Positions 25,641-37,794 of a stretch of DNA of 64,000 nucleotides are shown piece after piece. Every line of letters begins with the position of its first letter. Positions within the stretch are counted from its first letter, which is position 1. Below the pieces are notes generated by a model. The model was given only the letters and a program-made list of their open reading frames with translations. It searched no databases and was not told where the DNA came from. The position numbers and the translations under genes were made by a program. The stretch comes from Mycolicibacter senuensis (lineage in GTDB: Bacteria; Actinomycetota; Actinomycetes; Mycobacteriales; Mycobacteriaceae): positions 16,292 through 80,291 of the forward strand of contig NZ_QMEX01000008.1 in assembly GCF_003284925.1 (NCBI RefSeq), read 5' to 3'.

Positions 25641-26123
25641 ATGTACGAAACGAACTTGACCGTGGTGGGCAACGTGGCCTCCGATCCGATCCGCCGCCGG
25701 GTGGGGGAGCACGAACTCATCAAGTTCCGGGTCGCAAGCAACTCGCGCCGGCGTGGCGCCGACGGCAACTGGGAGGCGGGCAACTCACTGTTCGTCACGG
25801 TCAACTGCTGGGACAAATTGGTCACCGGAGTGGGCGCATCGTTGAGTAAGGGCCTGCCGGTCGTGGTGGTCGGGCACGTGTTCACCAGCGAGTACGAGGA
25901 CAGGGACGGCGTTCGGCGCTCATCGGTGGAGCTGCGCGCCACGGCGGTCGGACCGGATCTGGCTCGGTGCGCCGCGCGCGTCGAGAAGATCATCGCCGCC
26001 GGACCGGACCAGCCGCCGGCCGCTCTTCCCGCCGACGCCGACCCGGGGCTTGCGGACGGGGAACCGGGTGCCGAGGCCGCTGACACCGCCGAGGCCGACG
26101 ATGGGATGGCGCTGACCGCCTGA
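25641..26123 (+). CDS. Single-stranded DNA-binding-like protein (Rv2478c type)
   Basis: A 160-residue OB-fold protein related to SSB (MYETNLTVVGNVASDPIRRRVG...FVTVNCWDKLVTGVGASLSKGLPVVVVGHVFT) with an acidic C-terminal region. It lacks the canonical DDDIPF tip, so it is the second mycobacterial SSB paralog (SsbB, Rv2478c) rather than the essential Ssb. AGGAAGG precedes the ATG. A role in recombination or competence-like DNA processing is known for some paralogs and is inferred here. Confidence 0.88.
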   Translation: MYETNLTVVGNVASDPIRRRVGEHELIKFRVASNSRRRGADGNWEAGNSLFVTVNCWDKLVTGVGASLSKGLPVVVVGHVFTSEYEDRDGVRRSSVELRATAVGPDLARCAARVEKIIAAGPDQPPAALPADADPGLADGEPGAEAADTAEADDGMALTA

Positions 26124-26156
26124 CCAGCGCCCGACGGTCGCGCCGGCTCGACCGCC

Positions 26157-26162
26157 TAGGAT
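26157..26162 (+). promoter_or_regulatory. -10 element of ettA
   Basis: TAGGAT fits TANNNT. A start near 26169 would leave a short leader containing the AGGAGG site at 26188-26193. Confidence 0.5.
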
Positions 26163-26205
26163 GGGCCGCGAGCAAATTCGCGAGACCAGGAGGCGACACC
26201 GCGGT

Positions 26206-27882
<1,677 letters not shown>

Positions 27883-27936
27883 TGTGAGGCCGGTAGCGGC
27901 GCTGCCGGAGCTGACACGTGCTCAGGAGGGGTGGGG

Positions 27937-30900
27937 ATGACGGAATCCACCGAGCGGCGAACAGCCGCATGGACAACGCTTCCCGATCCCGCTCAGCCAC
28001 ACGACATCCCCGACTGGGTCGCGGGCGCCTATGTCGCCACCTACCGGGGCCCACACAGCGATGCGCTGACCGGCGACGATCGGTCCGGTGAGGATTTGGC
28101 CGGACGGGCCGCGGCTGTGGTGACGCCGTCGTTGCTGGCAGCCCACGCCCGGCTGGCGCAACACCGGCCTGCCGGTGAAACCCGGGTCGGCGTCTACGCC
28201 GCCGACGACGCCGCCGGTTTCGGCCCGGCCCTGCAAGCGGTCACCGGGCATGCCGGCATGTTGGTGGATTCCGTGGCGGTGCTGCTTCACCGGCTGGGGG
28301 TGGCCTACACCGGCATCATGACGCCGGTGTTCACCGTTGGCCGCGACGCCGACGGCGAACTTCGCTGGGTCGCGCCGAAGCCTTCGGACGGCGACAAGTC
28401 GGCAGACGGTTCGGCCGGCGAGACCTGGATTCATGTTCAGCTCTCACCGTCGGTCAGCCGCGAAGCGCTGGCCGAGGCCAAACAGCTGCTGCCCCACGTG
28501 ATGGCCGACGTCCGCCAGGTCGCCACCGACTCGCAGGCGATGCACGATGCGCTCAACACCCTGGCCGGGGACGTCGAAACCAACGCGCACGGGCACTACA
28601 CCGCGCCGGACCGCGACGATGTCGCCGCGCTGCTGCGCTGGCTGGCCGACGGGCACTTCGTGCTGCTCGGCTACCAACGCGGCGTGGTCCGTGACGGGCA
28701 GGTGCTGGTCGACGACGCCGACCGGCTGGGCGTGCTGCAGACGCGGAAGTCGGTGCGGCCCATGCTCACCGGTGATGACCTGCTGACCCTGGCGCAGGCC
28801 ACCGTGCCCAGCTACATGCGTTTCGGCTCACACACCTACGTGGTGGTGATCCGGGAGAACACCGGTGAGGACATCGTCGCGCACCGTTTCGTCGGGCTGT
28901 TCACCGCCGGCGCCATGAACGCCGATGTCTTCGAGATCCCGGTCATCTCCCGGACCGTGCGCCACGCACTGGCGCTCTCGGAGAGCGAGCCGGGTCACCC
29001 GGGCCAGTTGCTGCTCGACATCATCCAAACCGTCCCGCGCTCAGAGCTTTTCGCGATCAGCTCCGAGCAACTGCTGAACATGGCGATGGCCGTTGCCAAC
29101 CTGGGCTCGCGGCGCGGCGCGTTGCTGTTCCTGCGAGGCGACCGGACCGGGCGCTTCGTGTCATGCCTGGTGTACCTGCCGCGTGACCGCTACACCACCC
29201 CGGTCCGGCTGCAGATGGAGGAGATCCTGGCCGCCGAGTTCGGTGGCGTCGGCGTGGAGTACAGCGCCCGGGTCAGCGAAGCCCCTTGGGCGCTGATCCA
29301 TTTCATGGTCCGGCTGCCCACTGACCCGAAGGCGCGCACCGTCGACACCTCCGAGGCCAACCGGGTGCGGATCCAGGCGCGGTTGACCGAGGCCAGCCGC
29401 ACCTGGGCGGACCGGATGATCGGCGCGGCGGGCGGAACCCCGGTAGAACAGCACGCGCAGCACTACGCGGCGGCGTTCACCGGGACCTACAAGCAGGCCG
29501 TGACACCGGCAGAAGCCGTCGAGGACATCGCGATCATCGAGGCGGTGACCGATGGCTCGGTCCGATTGGTGGTCTCCGATTACGGCAAGGCCGACGCGGT
29601 CCCATTGACGTGGTTCCTCGGCGGACGCGGTGCCTCATTGAGTCAGCTGCTGCCGATGCTGCAGTCCATGGGTGTGGTGGTGCTCGAGGAGCGGCCGTTC
29701 ACCGTCACCCGCACCGATGGTCTGACGGTGTGGATCTACAAGTTCAAGCTGTCGCCGCACCCCAGCATCGAGATTCCGCCAACCGACGCCGAACGCGACG
29801 CCGCCCAGCGACGCTTCGCCGACGGAGTCACCGCGATCTGGGAGGGCCGTGTCGAGATCGACCGGTTCAACGAGCTGGTGCTACGCGCCGGCCTGGCCTG
29901 GCAGCAGGTGGTGGTGCTGCGCGGCTACGCCAAATACCTGCGCCAGGCGCGTTTTCCCTACAGCGAGAGCCACATCGCCTCGGTGCTCAATGATCGCCCG
30001 GGCACCGCGCGGGCGTTGGTGGCGTTGTTCGAGGCGTTGTTCGATCCGTCCCGATCGTCTCGCGGCCGCGATGCGCAGGCGGCGGCAGCCGACGTGGCAG
30101 CCGATATCGACGCGGTGGTCAGCCTGGACACCGACCGGGTGCTGCGCGCGTTCGCCTCGCTGATCCAGGCCACGTTGCGCACCAACTACTTCGTGACCCG
30201 CGCCGAGTCGGCTCGCGCCCAAAATGTCTTGGCGTTCAAGCTGGACCCCCAATTGATCGACGAATTGCCGCTACCGCGGCCCAAATTCGAGATCTTCGTC
30301 TACTCGCCCCGCGTCGAAGGGGTGCACCTGCGATTCGGGTTCGTCTCGCGCGGTGGACTGCGGTGGTCGGACCGTCGTGAGGACTACCGCACCGAGATCC
30401 TCGGACTGGTCAAGGCCCAAGAGGTCAAGAACGCCGTCATCGTCCCGGTCGGCGCCAAGGGCGGATTCGTGGTCAAACGCCCCCCGATGCCCACCGGCGA
30501 CCCCGGCGCCGACCGTGAAGCCACCCGCCAGGAGGGCATCGCCTGCTACAAGCTGCTGATCTCGGGCATGCTCGACGTCACCGACAACGTCGACCACGTC
30601 ACCCACGCCGTCAGCGCGCCCCCGGAGGTGGTGCGCCGCGACGGCGACGATGCCTACCTGGTGGTCGCCGCCGACAAGGGAACCGCCAGTTTCTCCGACA
30701 TCGCCAATGAGGTCGCGCAGTCCTACGGCTTCTGGCTCGGCGATGCGTTCGCCTCCGGTGGATCAGTCGGCTACGACCACAAGGAAATGGGCATCACCGC
30801 CAAGGGCGCCTGGGAATCGGTCAAGCGGCACTTCCGCGAGATGGGGATCGACACCCAGACCCAGAACTTCACCGTCGTCGGCATCGGGGACATGAGCGGC

Positions 30901-32799
30901 GACGTGTTCGGCAACGGAATGCTGCGCAGCGAACATATCCGGTTGCTGGCCGCGTTCGACCACCGGCACATCTTCTTGGATCCGGACCCGGATGCGGCCC
31001 GGTCCTTCGCCGAGCGGCAGCGGCTGTTCGACCTGCCCCGATCCAGTTGGGACGACTACGACAAGGCGCTGATCAGTGCCGGTGGCGGTGTCTATCAGCG
31101 CGAGCTGAAATCGGTGCCGATCAGCCCGCAAATGCGAGCGGTGCTGGGCCTTGACGAGGGAGTCACCGAACTGCACCCGCCCGCGCTGATCCGGGCGATT
31201 TTGTGCGCGCCGGTGGACCTGTTGTTCAACGGCGGCATCGGAACCTACATCAAGGCCGAGACCGAATCCGACAGCGACGTCGGCGATCGCGCCAACGATC
31301 TGGTCCGCGTGAACGGAAACCAGTTGCGCGCCAAGGTGATCGGTGAAGGCGGGAACCTCGGCGTGACACCGCTGGGCCGCGTCGAGTTCGACCTGGCCGG
31401 CGGCCGGATCAACACCGACGCGCTGGACAATTCGGCCGGTGTCGACTGCTCCGACCACGAGGTCAACATCAAGATCCTGATCGACTCGCTGATCACGCGC
31501 GGCAAGCTCGACCCCGCCGACCGGCCACAGCTGCTGGCGTCGATGACCGAGGAAGTCAGTGCGCTGGTGCTGGCCGACAACACCGCACAGAACGACCTGA
31601 TGGGCACCAGCCGGGCCAATGCGGCCAGCCTGCTGCCGGTGCATGCCGACCAGATCCGGCACCTGGTGGCCGACCGCGGTCTGAACCGTGAGCTGGAGGC
31701 GCTGCCGTCGGAGAAGGAGATCGCCCGGCGCTCCGAAGCCGGGCTGGGCCTGGCGTCACCGGAACTGGCCACGCTGATGGCGCACGTCAAGTTGACCCTC
31801 AAGGCTGCGGTGCTGGCAACCGACATGCCGGAACAGGACGTGTTCGCGGCCCGGTTGCCGCAGTACTTCCCGCGTGTGCTGCAGCAGCGGTTCACACCCG
31901 AGATCCGCTCGCATCAGCTGCGCCGCGAGATCGTGACCACCATGCTGATCAACGATGTGGTGGACACCGCCGGCATCACCTACGCCTTCCGGATCACCGA
32001 GGACGTGGGTGTCGAGCTGACCGACGCGGTACGCGCCTACGTGGCGACCGACGCGATCTTCGGGGTGGGCGAGCTGTGGCGCCGGATCCGGGTGGCCGGC
32101 GAGCAGGACGGACTTCCGGTGGCCGTCTGCGACCGGATGACGCTGGATCTGCGTCGGCTCATCGACCGCGCCGGGCGCTGGCTGCTCAACTACCGTCCGC
32201 AACCGTTGGCGGTGGGCGCCGAGATCAACCGGTTCGCCGAACAGGTCGGGCAGTTGACGCCGCGGATGTCGGAATGGCTGCGCGGCGCCGACGCCGGCAT
32301 CGTCGCCAAGCACACCGGTGAGTTCCGGGATCAAGGCGTACCCGAGGATCTTGCCGCCCTCATCGCCATGGGACTGTACCGCTACAGCCTGCTCGATGTC
32401 ATCGACGTCGCCGACATCACCGAGCGCGACGCCGCCGAGGTTGCCGACACCTACTTCGCGCTGATGGACCGGCTCGGCACCGACGGGCTGCTGACCGCGG
32501 TGGCGCAATTGCCGCGGGCTGACCGCTGGCATGCCTTGGCGCGGTTGGCGATCCGTGATGACATCTACAATTCGGTGCGGTCGCTGTGCTTGGACGTGCT
32601 GGCGGTCGGCGAACCGGACGAGGACGGGATGCAGAAAATCACCGAGTGGGAATCGACCAACGGGTCACGGGTGGAACGGGCGCGGCGCACCTTGACCCAG
32701 ATCTACCGATCCGATCAGCGGGATCTGGCCGCACTGTCGGTGGCCGCGCGGCAGCTCCGCAGCATGACCCGGGCCAGCGGCCGGGGATCGGCGTCATGA
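27937..32799 (+). CDS. gdh: NAD-specific glutamate dehydrogenase, 180-kDa class
   Basis: A 1620-residue enzyme, the usual length of the L_180 class (M. tuberculosis Rv2476c is about the same). It deaminates glutamate to 2-oxoglutarate. The N-terminal half carries ACT-like regulatory modules. The catalytic core (about 780-1240) includes [27 protein letters not shown] (K residues), [11 protein letters not shown] and [18 protein letters not shown] 27937 is chosen over GTG 27931 because AGGAGGGG is 7 nt upstream. Its stop overlaps the thioesterase ATG. In mycobacteria this enzyme is inhibited by unphosphorylated GarA. Confidence 0.95.
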   Translation: MTESTERRTAAWTTLPDPAQPHDIPDWVAGAYVATYRGPHSDALTGDDRSGEDLAGRAAAVVTPSLLAAHARLAQHRPAGETRVGVYAADDAAGFGPALQAVTGHAGMLVDSVAVLLHRLGVAYTGIMTPVFTVGRDADGELRWVAPKPSDGDKSADGSAGETWIHVQLSPSVSREALAEAKQLLPHVMADVRQVATDSQAMHDALNTLAGDVETNAHGHYTAPDRDDVAALLRWLADGHFVLLGYQRGVVRDGQVLVDDADRLGVLQTRKSVRPMLTGDDLLTLAQATVPSYMRFGSHTYVVVIRENTGEDIVAHRFVGLFTAGAMNADVFEIPVISRTVRHALALSESEPGHPGQLLLDIIQTVPRSELFAISSEQLLNMAMAVANLGSRRGALLFLRGDRTGRFVSCLVYLPRDRYTTPVRLQMEEILAAEFGGVGVEYSARVSEAPWALIHFMVRLPTDPKARTVDTSEANRVRIQARLTEASRTWADRMIGAAGGTPVEQHAQHYAAAFTGTYKQAVTPAEAVEDIAIIEAVTDGSVRLVVSDYGKADAVPLTWFLGGRGASLSQLLPMLQSMGVVVLEERPFTVTRTDGLTVWIYKFKLSPHPSIEIPPTDAERDAAQRRFADGVTAIWEGRVEIDRFNELVLRAGLAWQQVVVLRGYAKYLRQARFPYSESHIASVLNDRPGTARALVALFEALFDPSRSSRGRDAQAAAADVAADIDAVVSLDTDRVLRAFASLIQATLRTNYFVTRAESARAQNVLAFKLDPQLIDELPLPRPKFEIFVYSPRVEGVHLRFGFVSRGGLRWSDRREDYRTEILGLVKAQEVKNAVIVPVGAKGGFVVKRPPMPTGDPGADREATRQEGIACYKLLISGMLDVTDNVDHVTHAVSAPPEVVRRDGDDAYLVVAADKGTASFSDIANEVAQSYGFWLGDAFASGGSVGYDHKEMGITAKGAWESVKRHFREMGIDTQTQNFTVVGIGDMSGDVFGNGMLRSEHIRLLAAFDHRHIFLDPDPDAARSFAERQRLFDLPRSSWDDYDKALISAGGGVYQRELKSVPISPQMRAVLGLDEGVTELHPPALIRAILCAPVDLLFNGGIGTYIKAETESDSDVGDRANDLVRVNGNQLRAKVIGEGGNLGVTPLGRVEFDLAGGRINTDALDNSAGVDCSDHEVNIKILIDSLITRGKLDPADRPQLLASMTEEVSALVLADNTAQNDLMGTSRANAASLLPVHADQIRHLVADRGLNRELEALPSEKEIARRSEAGLGLASPELATLMAHVKLTLKAAVLATDMPEQDVFAARLPQYFPRVLQQRFTPEIRSHQLRREIVTTMLINDVVDTAGITYAFRITEDVGVELTDAVRAYVATDAIFGVGELWRRIRVAGEQDGLPVAVCDRMTLDLRRLIDRAGRWLLNYRPQPLAVGAEINRFAEQVGQLTPRMSEWLRGADAGIVAKHTGEFRDQGVPEDLAALIAMGLYRYSLLDVIDVADITERDAAEVADTYFALMDRLGTDGLLTAVAQLPRADRWHALARLAIRDDIYNSVRSLCLDVLAVGEPDEDGMQKITEWESTNGSRVERARRTLTQIYRSDQRDLAALSVAARQLRSMTRASGRGSAS

Positions 32800-33236
32800 G
32801 CAAACCCGCCGGCGACGATGCCGTGAAACCGGGTTTCATCGCCGCAGTTCCGGTGCGCTGGTCGGACATCGACATGTACCAGCACGTCAACCACGCGACC
32901 ATGGTCACCATCCTCGAAGAGGCGCGGGTGCCGTTCCTGTCGCCGGCGTTCGCGGTCGACATCACCAGCGTGGGCCTGCTGATCGCCGAGGTGAAGGTCA
33001 CCTACAAGGGACAGCTGCGGCTGACGGACTCGCCGTTGCAGGTGACGATGTGGATCTCACGGCTGCGCACAGTGGACTTCACCATCGGCTACGAGGTGCG
33101 CTCGGTCAGCGCCGCACCGGATTCGAAGCCGGCGGTGATTGCCGAAAGCCAGTTGGCCGCCTTCAGCATCGACGAGCAGAAGCTGGTGCGGCTGTCACCG
33201 GCGCACCGGGAGTACCTGCAGCGGTGGACACGCTGA
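32796..33236 (+). CDS. Hotdog-fold acyl-CoA thioesterase (Rv2475c-like)
   Basis: A 146-residue 4HBT-type thioesterase: [25 protein letters not shown] contains the Asp and HVNH typical of the catalytic region. The ATG overlaps the gdh stop (ATGA), so translation is coupled. It would hydrolyse a small acyl-CoA; substrate unknown. The same pairing with gdh occurs in M. tuberculosis. Confidence 0.88.
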   Translation: MSKPAGDDAVKPGFIAAVPVRWSDIDMYQHVNHATMVTILEEARVPFLSPAFAVDITSVGLLIAEVKVTYKGQLRLTDSPLQVTMWISRLRTVDFTIGYEVRSVSAAPDSKPAVIAESQLAAFSIDEQKLVRLSPAHREYLQRWTR

Positions 33237-33281
33237 GCAGGCCGGGTCTGGTCGGGTGGTCGCGGGTGACCCCTCCGGCCC

Positions 33282-34859
33282 TCAGGCCAGCCACGCCGCG
33301 GCGTCGGGCGGCAACATGCCGTCGCCGAGTGCTGCGCTGGCCAGAATCAGCCGGCCCTCGGGCAGCACCACCGGACGCTCACCGGCGTTCAGGACGCACA
33401 CCAGGCCACCGCGCCGGAACGCCAGGGTTCCCGGCGGTGAATCCAGCCAGTTCACCTGCCGTCCGCTGAATTCGGCTCGGCTGCTGCGCAATTCGATTGC
33501 TCGGCGGTAGAGCTGCAGCGTCGAGTGGCCGTCGGCGAGCTGGTTCTCGACGGTCAGCGGCGCCCAGTCCGGCGGCATCGGCAGCCAAGTGTCGGGATTG
33601 TCGGAGAACCCGAACGCCGGCTCGGTACCCGACCACGGCAGCGGCACCCGGCAGCCGTCGCGGCCGCGCTTGGTGTGCCCGGAGCGCTCCCACACCGGAT
33701 CCTGCAGCGCCGCATCGGGCAACTCGACTTCCGGCAGGCCCAACTCCTGACCGTTGTAGATGAACACCGCCCCCGGCAGCGCGAGCAGCACCAGTGCCAT
33801 CGCCCGCGCCCGCGCCAATCCGGTTGCGCCGCCGCCGTATCGGGTGACCGACCGCTGCACGTCATGGTTCTCCAGCGCCCAGGTAGCGGTGCCGTCCACC
33901 GATGCGACCGCGGCCAGCGAGTTCTCGATCGCGTCACGGATCCCGGCCGCATCGAAGTCGGCTTGGAGCAGCCGAAAGTTGAACGCAAGGTGCAGTTCGT
34001 CCGGGCGCAGGTATTCGGCGAACAGGTCGTTGTCGTGCACCCAGACTTCGCCGACGGACACCGCGCCCGGGTAGTCGTCAAAGACCGCGCGAATCGCACG
34101 GTGGATCCGATGAACGCCCGGCTGGTTGAACCGCGGATCGTCGTCGCGGTGCGCCAGCAGTTTCACGTCGGTGACCGGCATGTCGGGCAGTCCCGGCGGT
34201 TTGGCCATACCGTGTGAGACGTCGATCCGGAAGCCGTCGACGCCGCGGTCCATCCAGAACCGCAGCGTCCGCTCGAAATCCGCCATGACTTCCGGGTTGT
34301 CCCAGTTCAGATCGGGTTGCGTCGGGTCGAACAGGTGCAGATACCACTGGCCGGGGCCGTACGCATCGGTCACCCGGGTCCAGGCCGGACCGCCGAACAC
34401 CGACACCCAGTTGTTGGGTGGCAGCTCGCCGCCGGGCCCGCGCCCGTCGCGGAAGACGTAGCGCTCCCGTTCGGGGCTGCCCGGCCCGGACGCCAGGGCC
34501 GCGACGAACCATGGATGCGCCGAACTGGTGTGGTTGGGCACCAGGTCCATGGTCAGCCTGATCCCGCGTTCGTGCGCGGCCGTCACCAGCCGGTCCAGCG
34601 CCGCCAGGTCGCCGAAGAGCGGATCGATGTCACGGGGATCCGCCACGTCGTAGCCGTGATCCGCCATCGGCGACACCGTCACCGGGTTCAGCCAGATCGC
34701 GTCGATCCCCAGACCCTGCAGGTAGTCCAGGTGGGCGATCACCCCGGGCAGATCGCCGACCCCGTCACCGTTGCTGTCGGCGAACGAGCGGGGATAGGCC
34801 TGGTAGAACACGCTGTCGGCCCACCAGGGGTGGTCGTCGGGGCTGCTGCTGTCGTCCAT
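33282..34859 (-). CDS. aglA: Alpha-glucosidase, GH13
   Basis: A 525-residue GH13 enzyme. (beta/alpha)8 motifs: DLVPNHTS (about 105-112), GFRIDVSHG with nucleophile D213, VGEVW with acid/base E271, ENHDVQRS with D333. The start WWADSVFYQAYPRSFADSNGDGVGDLPG is typical of oligo-1,6-glucosidase/alpha-glucosidase subfamilies. It hydrolyses alpha-linked glucose from the non-reducing end. It corresponds to M. tuberculosis aglA (Rv2471). The ATG overlaps the glbO stop by 1 nt, so the two are co-transcribed. Confidence 0.92.
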   Translation of the reverse strand: MDDSSSPDDHPWWADSVFYQAYPRSFADSNGDGVGDLPGVIAHLDYLQGLGIDAIWLNPVTVSPMADHGYDVADPRDIDPLFGDLAALDRLVTAAHERGIRLTMDLVPNHTSSAHPWFVAALASGPGSPERERYVFRDGRGPGGELPPNNWVSVFGGPAWTRVTDAYGPGQWYLHLFDPTQPDLNWDNPEVMADFERTLRFWMDRGVDGFRIDVSHGMAKPPGLPDMPVTDVKLLAHRDDDPRFNQPGVHRIHRAIRAVFDDYPGAVSVGEVWVHDNDLFAEYLRPDELHLAFNFRLLQADFDAAGIRDAIENSLAAVASVDGTATWALENHDVQRSVTRYGGGATGLARARAMALVLLALPGAVFIYNGQELGLPEVELPDAALQDPVWERSGHTKRGRDGCRVPLPWSGTEPAFGFSDNPDTWLPMPPDWAPLTVENQLADGHSTLQLYRRAIELRSSRAEFSGRQVNWLDSPPGTLAFRRGGLVCVLNAGERPVVLPEGRLILASAALGDGMLPPDAAAWLA

Positions 34860-35257
34860 CAGATCGGCGCGTTGACCAGGAAATCGGCCGCCGAGTGCAG
34901 GTAGTCCAACAGCTCGGCGCGGCGTGCGTCATCGAGGGTGTCGCCGTCGATCTCGTTGATCGCGGTGACCATGCAGCGCAGCCAGGCGTCGCGTTGCAGC
35001 GGGCCGATCCGGAACGGGACGTGGCGCATCCGCAGCCGCGGGTGGCCGCGGCGTTCGGAATAGGTGCGCGGGCCGCCCCAGTACTGCTCGAGGAACATCC
35101 GTAACCGCTCCTCGGCGCCGTCCATGTCGTCGGCGGGGTACATCGGGCGCAGGATCGCGTCCTGGGCGACCAGTTGATAAAACCGCGACACGATGGCGTG
35201 GAAGGTTTCCGCCCCGCCGACGGCGTCATAAAACGAAGGTTCTTCTATCGGCTGCAT
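34859..35257 (-). CDS. glbO: Truncated haemoglobin O
   Basis: A 132-residue group II truncated haemoglobin. The proximal His F8 is H79 (RLRMRH), and the group II Trp G8 (DAWLRCM, W92) and Tyr CD1 (Y40) are present. It binds O2 tightly and can react with NO and peroxides. It matches M. tuberculosis GlbO (Rv2470). ATG 35257 is preferred; another ATG 9 nt upstream is equally open. It forms a two-gene unit with aglA. Confidence 0.95.
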   Translation of the reverse strand: MQPIEEPSFYDAVGGAETFHAIVSRFYQLVAQDAILRPMYPADDMDGAEERLRMFLEQYWGGPRTYSERRGHPRLRMRHVPFRIGPLQRDAWLRCMVTAINEIDGDTLDDARRAELLDYLHSAADFLVNAPI

Positions 35258-35367
35258 CGCCACCATTGTGGGCTATCGCCGGTTCCTGCCAGACACACAG
35301 CTAGAACACACAGCAATTAGGCGTGCGACCAGCGTCGAATCATGGTGAACTGTTCCGCGGAGGATTT

Positions 35368-35406
35368 ATGGTGCAGCACGAAAACGACTCCCGAAGGCCG
35401 ATATGA
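35368..35406 (+). CDS. 12-codon upstream ORF coupled to the HNH gene
   Basis: CGGAGG precedes ATG 35368 by 4 nt. The frame encodes MVQHENDSRRPI and its TGA overlaps the ATG of the HNH gene (ATGA). This geometry suggests a leader peptide that feeds ribosomes into the nuclease gene. Translation is unproven. Confidence 0.35.
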   Translation: MVQHENDSRRPI

Positions 35407-36038
35407 AGCGTCGGGGCCACCGCAGACCCGGTGCCCCGGTGGCGAGCCTGACCGGGCTTGCCGCCACCCCCAGCCTGCACTCGGTCTCTGCTTCGGGGAC
35501 TGGCGACGACGCCGCCTCGATCTGGACCCGGCGGCGGGTGCTGCTGCTGAACTCCACCTTCGAGCCGTTGACGGCGCTTCCACTGCGGCGTGCCATCGTC
35601 ATGCTGATCTGCGGCAAGGCCGATGTGGTGCACGACGACCCGGCCGGCCCGGTCATCCACTCGGCGACCCGGTCGGTGGTGGTGCCGTCGGTGATCCGGC
35701 TGCGGTCCTATGTCCGGGTGCCCTACCGCGCCCGGATCCCGTTGACCCGCGCCGCGCTGATGCACCGCGACCGGCACAGCTGCGCCTACTGCGGCGGCAG
35801 GGCCGACACCGTCGACCACGTGGTGCCGCGCAGCCGGGGCGGCGACCACTCCTGGGAGAACTGCGTGGCCGCCTGCTCGGCCTGCAATCACCGCAAGGCT
35901 GACCGGTTGCTGGCCGAACTCGGCTGGACGCTGCGGTTGGTGCCCACCTCGCCGAAGGGCCAGCACTGGCGGCTGCTGGCGGTGATCCACGACCTCGATC
36001 CGGTGTGGATGCGCTACCTCGGCGAAGGTGCCGCCTGA
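35403..36038 (+). CDS. HNH endonuclease family protein (Rv2469c-like)
   Basis: A 211-residue protein with a C-terminal HNH/McrA-like nuclease fold: zinc Cys pairs C127-x-x-C130 and C158-x-x-C161, and the ββα-metal residues H139 (VDHVVPRSRGG), N153 and H163. The N-terminal 110 residues form a conserved actinobacterial domain (RVLLLNSTFEPLTALPLRRAIVMLI). A DNA-cleaving role is inferred from the intact HNH triad. GAAGG lies before the ATG, and a short uORF overlaps the start. The stop is 1 nt from the convergent nitrilase gene. Confidence 0.9.
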   Translation: MKRRGHRRPGAPVASLTGLAATPSLHSVSASGTGDDAASIWTRRRVLLLNSTFEPLTALPLRRAIVMLICGKADVVHDDPAGPVIHSATRSVVVPSVIRLRSYVRVPYRARIPLTRAALMHRDRHSCAYCGGRADTVDHVVPRSRGGDHSWENCVAACSACNHRKADRLLAELGWTLRLVPTSPKGQHWRLLAVIHDLDPVWMRYLGEGAA

Positions 36039-36039
36039 A

Positions 36040-36963
36040 CTAGGCCGGTTGAACGACGTGGCGCCGGTACCAGCGACGGCCATGCCAGCGCTGGTAGTGC
36101 CACACCGCGGAAGGCAGCGCCCCTCGCCGATGCAGCCAGAAGCCGGCGGGCGGGTCGAGTCGGGCCGGTTGCCGCCCCAGCGTGATCTCACCCAGGACGA
36201 TGCCCTCGCCCTCGTCGGCACGCCGTTCGGCGACGACGGTGCCGTCGGCGTCGGTGATCAAGGTGGCGCCTTCGAAGTGGCCCTGATACGTCAAGGGCAG
36301 CCACGGCATGGCGCAGGTCAGGGTGCCCGCATGGGCGGCGTGCACCACCGGGGCGCCGACGTACTGGGCGAACGACACCGCCGCCCGCCGGGCGGTGCCG
36401 GCGTTATTTCGTTCCAGGCGGTCGAATAGCGCGTGCGGTCGCCACCGCGGAATCGACCACCAGCCCGAGCCTGTCATCATCAGGTCCACCCGGCCGCGCA
36501 GCCGGCGCACGGTCTGGGTGCGCATCAGCTCCCAGCACACCGCGGCTCCCACCGTGTGTTCGGCCGCGGCGAGCACCCCGTCGTCGTCGCCGGTGGTGTA
36601 GAAGGCGTTCTCCCACATCGTGGGCAGATCCTTGTCGTGCCGGCCCACCAGCCCGTCGGGATCGGCGAGCAGGTAGGCATTGCGGACGTGGCCGTCGGGA
36701 TCGCGGCACAGGAATGACCCACCCACCAGGGCGCGATGTCGGCGGGCCAGGGCGGTGAGAAGCTCGGTCGCCGCACCATCGGGCGGCAGCGCGGCGGTGG
36801 CCAGCGACTCGTCGAAGCCGATCCCGGTGGTGAAGAACTCCGGCAGCGCGATCACTTCGGCACCGGCCCGGCCCGCCTCATCGGCAAGGCGCTCACAGGC
36901 GGCCAGATTGGCCGACACATCGCCCAGCACGGCCTGCAACTGGACAGCTGCCGCAAGAACCAT
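36040..36963 (-). CDS. Carbon-nitrogen hydrolase (nitrilase superfamily)
   Basis: A 307-residue nitrilase-fold hydrolase with the Glu-Lys-Cys triad E42 (LPEFF), K111 (HDKDLP) and C143 (AVCWELMR). Members hydrolyse amides or nitriles or condense ammonia. The C-terminal extension past 270 (FWLHRRGALPSAVWHYQRWHGRRWY) is basic and aromatic. AGAAGGG 9 nt before the ATG supports the start. Substrate not assignable; divergent from the next small gene. Confidence 0.85.
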   Translation of the reverse strand: MVLAAAVQLQAVLGDVSANLAACERLADEAGRAGAEVIALPEFFTTGIGFDESLATAALPPDGAATELLTALARRHRALVGGSFLCRDPDGHVRNAYLLADPDGLVGRHDKDLPTMWENAFYTTGDDDGVLAAAEHTVGAAVCWELMRTQTVRRLRGRVDLMMTGSGWWSIPRWRPHALFDRLERNNAGTARRAAVSFAQYVGAPVVHAAHAGTLTCAMPWLPLTYQGHFEGATLITDADGTVVAERRADEGEGIVLGEITLGRQPARLDPPAGFWLHRRGALPSAVWHYQRWHGRRWYRRHVVQPA

Positions 36964-37071
36964 TGATCATCGCCCTTCTGCAACGACGGTGCAGACCAGC
37001 CGCACGCTGGTTGCCAGTGCGAAGATATGGCCTCAGCCCGGGTTCCCGCCACCGGTCGATTCCCGGTGGGA

Positions 37072-37077
37072 TACCGT
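37072..37077 (+). promoter_or_regulatory. Leaderless -10 element
   Basis: TACCGT (TANNNT) lies 7 nt before GTG 37085 with no ribosome site. Confidence 0.5.
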
Positions 37078-37084
37078 CTACGGC

Positions 37085-37318
37085 GTGAGCGTGTTGTCAT
37101 TCCTCGGCTACTTCGTCGGCATTCCGGTTGTGCTGGTCGCGCTGCTATCAGCCCGGATCTGGTCGCAGAAGGGGCCGCGCGCGGCCGTTTACCAGATGGC
37201 CGACCGTTGGACACATCCACCGATCCTGTGGGCGGCGACCGACGAGGCCGTCGGTCGCGGCCATGGTCACGGCAAGTCCGAGTTCAGTGTGGGGGGTGGA
37301 GCCAGTGGCAACTGGTGA
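37085..37318 (+). CDS. Small conserved membrane protein
   Basis: A 77-residue protein with one N-terminal transmembrane helix ([20 protein letters not shown]), then a basic loop and a His-rich short stretch (GRGHGHGK) before a Gly-rich end. GTG 37085 is chosen from the leaderless -10. It overlaps the next gene by 14 nt. Small proteins of this kind precede the DUF5130-like gene in mycobacteria. Function unknown; it may anchor its neighbour at the membrane. Confidence 0.7.
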   Translation: MSVLSFLGYFVGIPVVLVALLSARIWSQKGPRAAVYQMADRWTHPPILWAATDEAVGRGHGHGKSEFSVGGGASGNW

Positions 37319-37772
37319 GGTCGCGACGATCGACCCGGCGGACCTGCCGTACGGGTCGGCGATCACCTACAGCGGCCGGATTTCCGGGGTCACGGAGCCG
37401 GGCGAGGCGTCGCTGCACTACCCGTTCCCGGTCAAGGAGCTGGTGGCGCTCGATGATGCGCTGACCTACGGGTCACGGCAGACCAACGCCCGTTTCGCCG
37501 TCTACATCGGGGACCTGGGCTCAGACACCGCCGCGCGGGCCCGCGAGATCCTGGCGAAGGTGCCCACCCCCAACGACGCGGTGCTCATCGCGGTCTCGCC
37601 GGACCAGCGGGCCATCGAGGTGGTCTACGGCGCCGGTGTGGCCGACCGCATCGCCCCGGTGGCGCCATCGCAGGGTGTGGCCGCGGCGGCCGCGGAATTC
37701 AGCGACGGCAAGCTGATCGACGGCCTGGTCAGCGCGGTGCAGGTGCTCAGCGCCGGCATCACCCCGGCCTAG
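37305..37772 (+). CDS. DUF5130/TPM-like conserved protein (Rv2468c-like)
   Basis: A 155-residue protein with an alternating alpha/beta pattern ([49 protein letters not shown]) like TPM-domain proteins, which often occur with membrane partners in envelope processes. The start is GTG 37305, after GGGGGGTGGA; a GTG at 37296 is also possible. Co-transcribed with the preceding membrane protein. No catalytic residues assignable. Confidence 0.7.
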   Translation: MATGEVATIDPADLPYGSAITYSGRISGVTEPGEASLHYPFPVKELVALDDALTYGSRQTNARFAVYIGDLGSDTAARAREILAKVPTPNDAVLIAVSPDQRAIEVVYGAGVADRIAPVAPSQGVAAAAAEFSDGKLIDGLVSAVQVLSAGITPA

Positions 37773-37794
37773 CCGCCGTCTTTCGGTCGCGGAC

